Below are positions 53,790 through 64,000 of a stretch of 64,000 bases of DNA, piece by piece. The stretch lies in contig NC_134284.1 of NCBI RefSeq assembly GCF_949628215.1, positions 4,030,001-4,094,000 on the forward strand, in the 5' to 3' direction. Position numbers and translations under genes: made by a program. The number at the start of each line of letters is the position of its first letter. Within the stretch, counting starts at the first letter, position 1. Under the pieces are notes generated by a model. The model had not been told where the DNA came from and ran no database searches. It saw only the letters and a program-made list of their open reading frames with translations. This stretch comes from Phalacrocorax aristotelis (taxonomy: Eukaryota > Chordata > Aves > Suliformes > Phalacrocoracidae).

Positions 53790-54240
53790 ATGTAAACCCA
53801 CAGCCACGTTTTAGCAGGCGGATTGCTTTCTTCATTAAATATGACACATTTTCTAGAACGAAAGTTCAAGACAAAATGCCAGTTCAAATATGCAAAATTT
53901 TTCATCCTGTTCCGCGATATCCTTAGCCCGTCCACGGGGAGTTTTGCCTGCAAATGTCGCCTGTCTCTTTCCGAGCACAATGGCATCACCCAAAAATACT
54001 TGAACTCAGCGCACAAACAAACAAACATTGAATAAAGTTACAAACAAGATTAAGGTTCAGGTTATTTGTCCCTGTAGCGAGGCGTCAATTGTTCTAACAG
54101 ATGTAGGGACGCTAAGAGGATTTAAACCACGCGAATTTAATAAACCAGATTAGCAATAGGTGCTTTCCACAAATGCTAGGAACCGTAAAGTAAATCTAGC
54201 CTAAATTACCCATCAGACCGGAGCATCGCCTACAAGAAGC
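53790..54240. promoter_or_regulatory. Candidate regulatory block
   Basis: Unique AT-moderate sequence with an octamer-like ATGCAAAA near 53892 and GTCAATTGTTCTAACA (SOX-type ATTGTTCT) near 54087. Long C runs and CpG resume at about 54,300. The evidence is motif content and lack of repeats only. Confidence 0.3.
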
Positions 54241-54950
54241 GCAGAAAATTTCCGAAGGGGTCCAATAGGATTTCGTGCAAGCATGCCTTATTTCGGCCCC
54301 CCCCCCGCCGCCACCCCCCCACCCCCCCCAATTTCTATTTGCATTAAATCTCGCGCTCGGCGCACACGCGCGTACAAAACAGTGGTTTAAGATCCCCGGC
54401 GGGATATATTCTTGAAATCTGAAATATTACCTGTTGTGCCATCCGCTTTTGCAAGGCTGTGGAAAAAAGAGAGAGAGAGGGAGCGAGCGAGCGAGAGAGG
54501 CATGTCTCAGAGCCAGCAAAGGACTAAGATGCCACACTTCGGAAAGGCTGATTGAAAACAGACTCTTCTTAAGTTTTAGAGGATTTTCTCCCTCACTCCC
54601 TCCAAGGGCTAAGAAGCCGATTTGGGAGTTTGAAGGGAATAGGTTTCAGCGTCCATATTTGTTCTGGTGCACTTGTAAAATGCGATTTGAAGACGATCTT
54701 TAGCCCTCTGATTGTCTTTGTATTGTTTTTCTTGAAACGGATCTTTTGCCCTTAATGAATCCCCACACAGCTGGACAGCTCCTGCTCGGACACTGAGAGC
54801 GCTAACCCCAAACTGACCCCAATTTGACACCACAAGATGAAATTTTACCGCCTGTTAAAACCATTTCCAGCCTCGGCAAAAGGAGCTGGCTGTTGACTGA
54901 GATGCACTTCCATACCGGACACCTCATTTCTCTTTGGACTTTTGAGCCGA

Positions 54951-54953
<3 letters not shown>

Positions 54954-54981
<28 letters not shown>

Positions 54982-55018
54982 GAAGGGGGGGGGGAAGGGA
55001 AAGGAGAAAAAAAAAAAG
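54954..55018 (+). repeat. A28 plus G10 plus A-rich purine tract
   Basis: A28 (54954-54981), then G10 (54985-54994), then further A/G runs to about 55018, giving a purine-only strand over 60 nt long. Confidence 0.9.
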
Positions 55019-55437
55019 TCCAAACACACACACCCCCAGACACACACACCCCCCACCGACTCGTCTCTCACACTTTTCCTGGAAACACACTTCTCTGTGG
55101 AAGTGATGCATAAGAAATGGAAATTAGCCAATTTAATTTTCCCGAATAACTGTGTTTTAAAAGAAATATGTCACCAGGCTGGGGGAGAGAAAAAAAAAAA
55201 GTAAATGGAAAATGACCTAAGAACGTGGAAGCCCCCACCCCCTGCACGCACGTATCCCATTTTCCTCCGAGTTCCCAACAGCATCTTTGTTAATAGCTGA
55301 GTACTTTCACTTAAGGGCGCTAAATTGAGATTCCTTTTTAATGGCTAAACTGTAGCGCTTTATAAACCGTGTTCTCTGTGTGCTTTAATCCAGTGGGATA
55401 GTGGAGAGGAAAAAGGTTTCAACTCTTTTCACGGGTG

Positions 55438-55455
55438 AAAAAAAAAAAAAAAAAA
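55438..55455 (+). repeat. A18 homopolymer
   Basis: Eighteen A in otherwise unremarkable sequence; no retroposon body is visible. Confidence 0.95.
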
Positions 55456-56593
55456 GACACAGGAGGAACATGAAAGCCCTTCATTTACCATATGAATTTT
55501 CATTTTCTATCAAGTTAAAATAATTTTTAAAAGTTGGTCCCTGTCCCAGATTACACACATGCACAGCAGGGTGAGCCAACGCAGGGGGTTAATTAGTTTA
55601 GGAGGGGGAAGGAAAAAAAAACCACCCAAAACCAACAACAAAAAACCAAAAAACAGGAACAAGTGAAAGGAGCAGCATTGAACACTGCAAAAATCATTGC
55701 CTGCTTTTTTTGCAGCTTTGATTTTTAGATTGCTTTCTAACAATTTCTTAGTCAAGAGAACCGAGCTCTACAGGGACTCCTGTGAGAAGAAGAATTATGA
55801 AAAAATATTCAGGTCTAAAATTATATCCTAAGCAATGAAGCAGTTTCTTCTATGGGAGCCAAGTCATCTAAAAACTTCTTTTTGAGGTGTAAACTGATGA
55901 ACTTCTCCCACAGCTTGAGGTCTGAACAAATACATGGAGACTTCAATGGAGCTAGATTACTTTTGCACGGCCACGTTACAAGTAAAGACCCCTTCTTTGG
56001 TGATACCAAAACTATTTGAAATAAGACACACTTGTATATCTCAAGAGGCAAGGCTCCGGGTTTGCGCTGCCTCAGTTAAAAAACAAATTTGGAAGCTACA
56101 AATATTTCAACCATGTCCTCTCAGCTGGCTGTAAAGGCTGTATCACAATCAAATGATTCCACGCAAGTTTAGAAATCTGGCATCTTTGGGGCAGCGGGGG
56201 TGGGGGGGTGGGTGGTGGGGAACCAAATAGCATTCACCGATGACTAGATTTTTTTTAAAAAAAAATCTGTTAGAAAACTACAGCTGTAAAAGTAGGAAAG
56301 GATTTGCATAACCTACTGCTCTGTAGGTCTCCGCGCACCCAAAGGATTAGCCAAGCATTCATTACCATGAATATCTTGAATTACGTTACCGATTTATACG
56401 ACAGAGTATAAAATACTGCACAAGAAGACTGGCTTTTTCCCTGCGAAATGAATCGACTTAACCACTGCTTGAAAGAGATCTACATACTAAGGGCTTTTTT
56501 ACTCACCTCTCTTTACAGTCCCGTGAAAGTCAGTCACAGCAATTCAGTTGCTCTTAGGACTAGCTTTAATCTTGGAGGAGATCCTCTAGGGGG

Positions 56594-56665
56594 AAAAAAA
56601 AAAAAAAAAACCAAACCCCAACAACAACAACAACAACAAAAACCAAACTAAAACCAACCAAATCA
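56594..56665 (+). repeat. A17 followed by CAA-type repeats
   Basis: Seventeen A (56594-56610) followed by CAA/ACC-rich repeats (about 56611-56665). T is nearly absent from the plus strand here. Confidence 0.85.
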
Positions 56666-56849
56666 AAAAAGAACCCGGGTCTGCTCTCCGGCTTCTGGCG
56701 GGTTTTAATCAGGGTGCAACTCTGGCTAAAAGTAGGAGAGGGGCTTTTCTCCGTATCCCCCCCATATTTGTAAATACAGCCTTGCTCTGCAGGGCTCGGC
56801 GCTATCGGAACACGCAGGAATGCCCACTGGCGTTTGTCAGCCCTCCACG

Positions 56850-57110
56850 CTATCTTTCTTTATATGTGAGGGCTGATTTCCCGCAGACATCATTGTTATG
56901 ATGGCTCATTTAATCAAACTGTTTAATTGCTCCGGTAATCACTATCATCATCACAGGTACTCAATCATTCATCATTTTGGAGGGCTTTATTGACCTCTGG
57001 AGCTCATTCCCTACGCCTATTAAAATCAGGCCAAATATCTATAACTACCCCTTGAGTAATTTTCTTAACGTTTCAAAAAAATAAATAATAGAAAAATCTT
57101 AAAATCATCG
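56850..57110. promoter_or_regulatory. Candidate conserved enhancer with SOX and TAAT motifs
   Basis: Contains CATTGTTATG (56891-56900), a good SOX site flanked by CATCA/TGATG, then a run of ATCA/TAAT motifs (TTTAATCAAAC, GGTAATCACTATCATCATC, CAATCATTCATCATTT). The block lies between GC-rich patches 1.5-2 kb upstream of the promoter island. Confidence 0.4.
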
Positions 57111-57169
57111 TCATCATCACGAAAAGCAAAACAAAACCTGACTGAATAAATACTGGGTTTTTTTTTTCT

Positions 57170-57460
57170 GCCGTGTATTTTTAAAAGCCATCTATGTATG
57201 AGGCCACATTCACAACCGGGGACATAATCATTGATAAATCCCACTATTAACGGGATAGTCTGTTTTAGATTTTATGTGCAGGGGACCGTGAACGAGGGTG
57301 GGGGGTTGGGGAGGACAAAACTGCAGCAATCGATAGTTTGACCATCGCTCCTCCCCTAAACTTCAAGCATCCCCCATGATTGATGATCCCAGCTCGCTTT
57401 GGTAATTGACTGTTCGGAGGTGAGGCATGTTTTAGCTCCAGCAAAGTGATTGGGCGAGAG
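57170..57460. promoter_or_regulatory. Candidate enhancer with PBX-HOX site TGATTGAT
   Basis: TGATTGAT at 57377-57384 is the classic PBX-HOX composite site. Nearby are GGTAATTGACTG and AGTGATTGGG, the latter an inverted CCAAT context. A short G-rich run (57298-57312) interrupts the block. The location is about 1.5 kb upstream of the predicted MEIS2 start. Confidence 0.4.
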
Positions 57461-57856
57461 AAACGCACCAAAACTAACGCGCGCGCGTGTGTGTGTGCGT
57501 GTGCGTTTGGAAAAGTTCATTTGGTGCTCGAGGGTGGGGGGGGCATCATCTCACCTAATTTGCTAAATAACCCCACTGTAATTAGCACTACCATTAGAAG
57601 GCATTACCGAGCTAATACTTGGGCACGCATTCCGCGAGCGCGACGTCGATGCACAGCAAAGTCCGGCTACGCACAGGCGTAAATACAGCGCTCGCCGCCC
57701 GACCCGCTCAAAACGAACATGCAAACAACAACAACAAAAAAATAATCTACGTAACTTCTGGATGTCTCCTACAAAAGGTTGAGCACGACTTTGGTTTTAA
57801 GCCCTTTTCAAAGCCCGGCAGCCTGCTCGCAAAAGTAAAAAGGGATTTCCCCCCCT

Positions 57857-57910
57857 CGCTCCCCCCTCCCCCCCCCCCCGCCTCTCCCCCCGCCCCCCCC
57901 CCCCCCCCCC
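57857..57910 (+). repeat. C-rich tract with C18
   Basis: A pyrimidine-dominated stretch of C runs separated by single T or G bases, ending in C18 (57893-57910). It borders the left edge of the MEIS2 promoter island. Confidence 0.9.
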
Positions 57911-58399
57911 ACAAGACATCCACAGCGCGCTTGATAGCAGCGATCACTTAATGAAGAGCGGTGCCAAACACGGTTTGAACGAGGCGTTCTCTTCATGCCC
58001 TGGAAAATTAATTTTGAGAAAAGCACAATGAATGGTCAGAGGAGAGAAACCACGCTTGCAACGTAGCGTGCTGGCGGAGGCGCGGGGGCTCGGCCGGAGC
58101 AGGCTCCCTTCCCGGGGTAGATCAACTTTGCGCGGCCCCCCCGTGCAGCGGAGCTCTCCGTGCCCCCGGGCTCGCACACCGTTGGCGGCGAGGGCGACAG
58201 CCGGCGATTTAAATAAATAATTCAGCGCATAAATCAGACGCGAAACATCGCGGTTAATCGGAAGGTATTTTGTTGCTAAAATAATCTAGCGCAAAGCAAC
58301 CCGGGGCTGGGCTTCTATCGCACTTTTCTTCTCGCTCTCTGCAGTTTTCCCCTGCCTCTCCCCCCTCTCGTACACACGCACTCTCCCTGTCCTTCCTCC

Positions 58400-58487
58400 C
58401 CTGCCTGCCTCCCTCCCTCCCTCCCTCGCTCCCTCCCTCCCTCCCGCGCTCCCTCCCTCCCTCTCTCTCGCACGCTCGCTCGCTCCT
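58400..58487. repeat. CCCT-type simple repeat upstream of MEIS2 promoter
   Basis: A run of CCCT units with occasional CG interruptions, continuing into CTCT and GCTC repeats. It lies 350-450 bp upstream of the predicted start. The opposite strand is a G-rich/purine strand. Its length is likely variable between individuals. Confidence 0.85.
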
Positions 58488-58558
58488 TCCTACACGCGTT
58501 GCTTCGCTCGGGGCAGGGGCTGCTGCGCGGCTCCCCCCGCGCGGCGCCGCGGCCGCGC

Positions 58559-58735
58559 CCGCCGCCGCGCTGCGCATCGCCGCCGCTCCCGCCGCCGCTC
58601 CCGCCGCCGCTCCCGCCGCCGCCGCCGCTCCGCCGGCCGGGGCGCCCCGCGCCCCGCGCCCCGCCGCCGCCGCCGCCGCCGCCGCCGCTGCCCGCCGCCG
58701 CTGCCCGCCGCTCCCCGCCGCCGCCGCCGCCGCGC
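58559..58735. repeat. CCG/GCC triplet-rich block in MEIS2 promoter island
   Basis: Dense GCC units, first as a period-12 array of GCCGCCGCTCCC (58580-58625), then nine uninterrupted CCG units (58661-58687) and further short runs to 58735. It sits directly upstream of the ETS/TATA core promoter. The minus strand can be read as a long alanine- or arginine-rich frame; that is a composition artefact. Confidence 0.85.
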
Positions 58736-58740
58736 TGCAG

Positions 58741-58850
58741 GACTGGCTATGGCCACCACTACTTCCGGGTTCCGTCACTTCATTCTCCCGCCGATCAGCG
58801 CTGCAAAACTGAGCCTCTTCTATAAGGCAGCCAGCAGCCAACCTGCCAAC
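58741..58850 (+). promoter_or_regulatory. MEIS2: MEIS2 core promoter (predicted)
   Basis: Just downstream of the CCG-repeat island lie ACTTCCGGG (58761-58769, ETS/GABP-type site), TCCGTCAC (CRE-half-like) and TATAAGG at 58821-58827. If the TATA element is used, initiation would fall near 58,850. No ATG-initiated frame of note begins here. The assignment rests on motif spacing and position about 0.8 kb upstream of the start codon. Confidence 0.5.
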
Positions 58851-59241
58851 ACTTACTGACACTCACTCATCTCAGAGAGCCAGGGAGAGAGGGAGGCAAA
58901 ATACCTACCGGGAGGAGGAAAAAAAAGAGAGAGAGAGAGACAGAGAGAGAGAGGGGGAAGTCCGGGCTTTGCAAACTATTCCATTTTTCTTCGCATCTTT
59001 CCCCACCCCCCTTCACAGTACTTAAAAAAAAAAAAAAAAAAAACCAAACAAAAAAAAAAAAAAAACCAACAACCAAACCAAACCAACAACCAAAAAAACC
59101 AAACCAACCCTAAAGCGATCCTAAAAGGCAAAACCCGAGCGCGGAGTTACTGGAAGAAGAAACCGGGGTTAAAAAGATTCCTCCTCTCTTCTTCATCATC
59201 ATCAACCATCATTCATTCACTACCTTGACATTCCCTGGCTT

Positions 59242-59251
59242 TGATTGACAG
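59242..59251 (+). promoter_or_regulatory. PBX-MEIS composite site TGATTGACAG
   Basis: An exact copy of TGATTGACAG, the composite site for PBX-MEIS/PREP heterodimers (PBX half TGAT, MEIS half TGACAG), lies 424 bp upstream of the MEIS2 start codon inside the leader. The surrounding 120 bp is the only non-repetitive part of the leader. Feedback by MEIS/PBX on the gene's own promoter is the natural inference. Confidence 0.55.
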
Positions 59252-59269
59252 CTGGAGTGGCAAAAAGCC

Positions 59270-59320
59270 ATGAGACACGACAGTTTGGTTACATGTGGGT
59301 TGCTGACGGGCCGATCGTAA
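59270..59320 (+). CDS. Upstream ORF in MEIS2 leader (16 aa)
   Basis: ATG at 59270 has G at -3 and opens a 16-codon frame, MRHDSLVTCGLLTGRS, ending at TAA 59318-59320. Its start context is better at -3 than that of the MEIS2 start 355 bp downstream. A cis-acting role in limiting translation is plausible. A peptide product is not claimed. Confidence 0.4.
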   Translation: MRHDSLVTCGLLTGRS

Positions 59321-59340
59321 CCTTCAGTTTGGGGGCTTGA
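59293..59340 (+). CDS. Second, overlapping upstream ORF (15 aa)
   Basis: ATG at 59293 opens MWVADGPIVTFSLGA and stops at TGA 59338-59340. It overlaps the first uORF by 28 nt in another frame. The -3 base is T (context TAC), so initiation would be weaker. It is reported because the two overlapping uORFs occupy the only unique-sequence part of the leader. Confidence 0.3.
   Translation: MWVADGPIVTFSLGA

Positions 59341-59343
<3 letters not shown>

Positions 59344-59372
<29 letters not shown>
59344..59372 (+). repeat. T29 homopolymer in MEIS2 leader
   Basis: Twenty-nine T in the predicted 5' UTR, followed by a purine block to 59446. In RNA the U29 could pair with A20 (59024-59043) or A23 (59564-59586). 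Confidence 0.95.
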
Positions 59373-59374
<2 letters not shown>

Positions 59375-59563
59375 GTAGAGAAAGAAAAAAGGAAAAAGAG
59401 AGAGAGAAAAAGGAAAGAGAGAAAGAGAGAGAAAAAAGAAGAAAACACAGAAACTCATCGTGGTTCTTGACTGTTTTTTATATATTATTGTTGTTGTTAT
59501 TGTTGTTGTTGTTGTTATTATTTGCCCATATTGGAGGATAGGAGAAGTCTATAAGTGGGTTGC

Positions 59564-59586
59564 AAAAAAAAAAAAAAAAAAAAAAA
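59564..59586 (+). repeat. A23 homopolymer in MEIS2 leader
   Basis: Twenty-three A, 88 nt upstream of the MEIS2 start codon, in the predicted 5' UTR. Confidence 0.95.
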
Positions 59587-59674
59587 GGAATCTTCTTCAC
59601 TTTAAATCACTTTCTTTGCTGGACTGGGATATTAAATATACGACACATCCAGGAGTTTATTGGAGCGCAGACTG

Positions 59675-63321
<3,647 letters not shown>

Positions 63322-64000
63322 GTAAGGCCTGCTGACCCCTCGGCCCCGCTCCCCTCCCGCCCCCCCCCGACCCCACGGGCGGCTGCCGGCAGCCGCCCTC
63401 GGCCGTGCGTGGCGGTGGGGCGGGCGGCGGCGGGCAGGGGAGGGGGGCAGCCGCGGGTGGAGGGCTGCCGTCCAGAGGCTTCAAAGAGCTGCACTTTTAA
63501 AGTCAGCCGGGGCAAACTCTCGAGCCCCAGCGCATTGCAAAGCTGTGTTTGAAAGCCACGGGAAGCTACAGTGAGGGAAATAACTGCTGAAGACCAGAGA
63601 GCTGGAGATTTCTAACGCAATTCTGTTGCTAATGTGAACGATTTCAATATTCAAAGTGCCTAAATCCGCTTGTAAAGAAGATGCCAACTCTTCATCTTTC
63701 CGCCCCTCGCTTTCTCCTGCGGGCGATGGGGAGGGTGGGAGCCTGTGTCTGACTTCTCTGCGGACCCTCAAGAGGTGAGGGCCGGGTGTTGAGAGGGAGC
63801 GAAGGCAAGAGGTTCTCCAAGATCGCGGTAATAGAGCACTAATCACCGCTCCTGGAATAAATATGATAAAAACCAAGTGCTTAGGTTAAAGTCGATCAAA
63901 ATTGTTCGAGCTGAAATCCGGGGTAATGACTGCGCGCCCTGACAACCCCCTTCTCCCCCTCGCCCACTCGTGCTCGCAGCCCCCGTGCTCCCGCCTCCCA
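63322..64000 (+). other. MEIS2: MEIS2 intron 4, 5' part
   Basis: It begins with GTAAGG and runs to the window edge. The first 150 nt are GC-rich island tail. From about 63,480 the sequence is mixed, with nothing I can name. No next exon (family sequence MIQAIQVLRF) is found before 64,000. Confidence 0.85.

Larger units (their letters stand above)
49461..58399. other. Remaining MEIS2 upstream sequence between named blocks
   Basis: Outside the named islands and motif blocks, this 9-kb stretch holds mostly simple sequence: homopolymers listed separately, AC/CA-rich patches, and short mixed DNA. I find no exon with recognisable protein similarity on either strand and no interspersed repeat I can name. 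Confidence 0.6.
57990..58740. promoter_or_regulatory. CpG island upstream of MEIS2
   Basis: Rich in CpG (GCGCG, CCGCGG, GCGGAG) and containing the CCCT and CCG repeats, this is the island of the main MEIS2 promoter. It is bounded on the left by an AT-rich block and a C18 run (57893-57910). Confidence 0.75.
58850..59674 (+). other. MEIS2: MEIS2 5' untranslated leader (predicted)
   Basis: This stretch lies between a TATA-like box at 58821 and the MAQR start codon. It has no acceptor-like break that I would trust, so I take it as one leader of about 0.8 kb. It holds a GA run (58926-58956), A20 (59024-59043), A16 (59050-59065), a unique-sequence core (59205-59340) with TGATTGACAG and two small uORFs, T29 (59344-59372), a purine block (59379-59446), TTG repeats (about 59486-59520) and A23 (59564-59586). 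The 5' end is inferred and needs cap-selected reads. Confidence 0.6.

Noticed and set aside
58254-58862. Minus-strand frame of about 200 codons with poly-Ala and poly-Arg
   Set aside because: It is the CCG/CCCT repeat block of the promoter island read in a stop-free frame; no start context or family match.

Overview
The window is vertebrate genomic DNA that ends inside the 5' part of MEIS2, a TALE-class homeobox gene. The gene is read left to right. Four coding exons can be placed to the base: 59675-59686, 60721-60953, 62559-62700 and 63271-63321. They encode the first 146 residues, and the gene runs off the right edge. Peptide signatures such as [40 protein letters not shown] and VRAEKPLFSSNPELDNL separate MEIS2 from MEIS1, which has YDDLPHYGG and an isoleucine where this protein has V (FAKQV) and V (ALVFEK). 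The organism is most likely a sauropsid and probably a bird. The interspersed repeats I recognise are old CR1 LINE pieces, degraded MIR/CORE-SINE copies and sauropsid-type palindromic repeats. No Alu, L1 or young ERV is visible, repeat content is low, and CpG islands with long G/C homopolymers are prominent. A crocodilian or turtle is not formally excluded.

Bases 1 to about 48,400 are AT-rich intergenic DNA. No open reading frame there looks like a real protein. This agrees with the gene desert known upstream of MEIS2 in other vertebrates. The block holds a TACC/TATC microsatellite (3075-3157), three MIR-like SINE remnants (17.8, 35.4 and 42.8 kb), CR1 fragments at 30.0-30.45 and 33.27-34.2 kb, several palindromic-repeat relics, a purine tract, and a few short but significant inverted repeats.

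Bases 48,400 to 58,850 form the promoter-proximal landscape. CpG islands (48.43-49.2, 52.78-53.26 and 58.0-58.74 kb) alternate with AT-rich, repeat-free blocks dense in homeodomain, SOX, octamer and TGACAG (MEIS-type) motifs, which look like conserved enhancers. The zone also contains nearly all of the window's very long homopolymers. The second island is followed by a perfect 9/9 splice donor, CAG|GTAAGT at 53,281, which suggests an unannotated upstream first exon.

Bases 58,740 to 64,000 are the MEIS2 promoter (ETS site, TATAAGG at 58,821), a long 5' leader, and exons 1-4. The leader has A20, A16, T29 and A23 runs, a PBX-MEIS composite site TGATTGACAG, and two short overlapping uORFs. Exon 1 carries only four codons. 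Intron 3 has a poor donor (GTCCGC). Retention of that intron would keep the frame open for a further 91 codons. I found no previously unknown multi-gene system here. The interest lies in the regulatory and transcript-structure signals around MEIS2.
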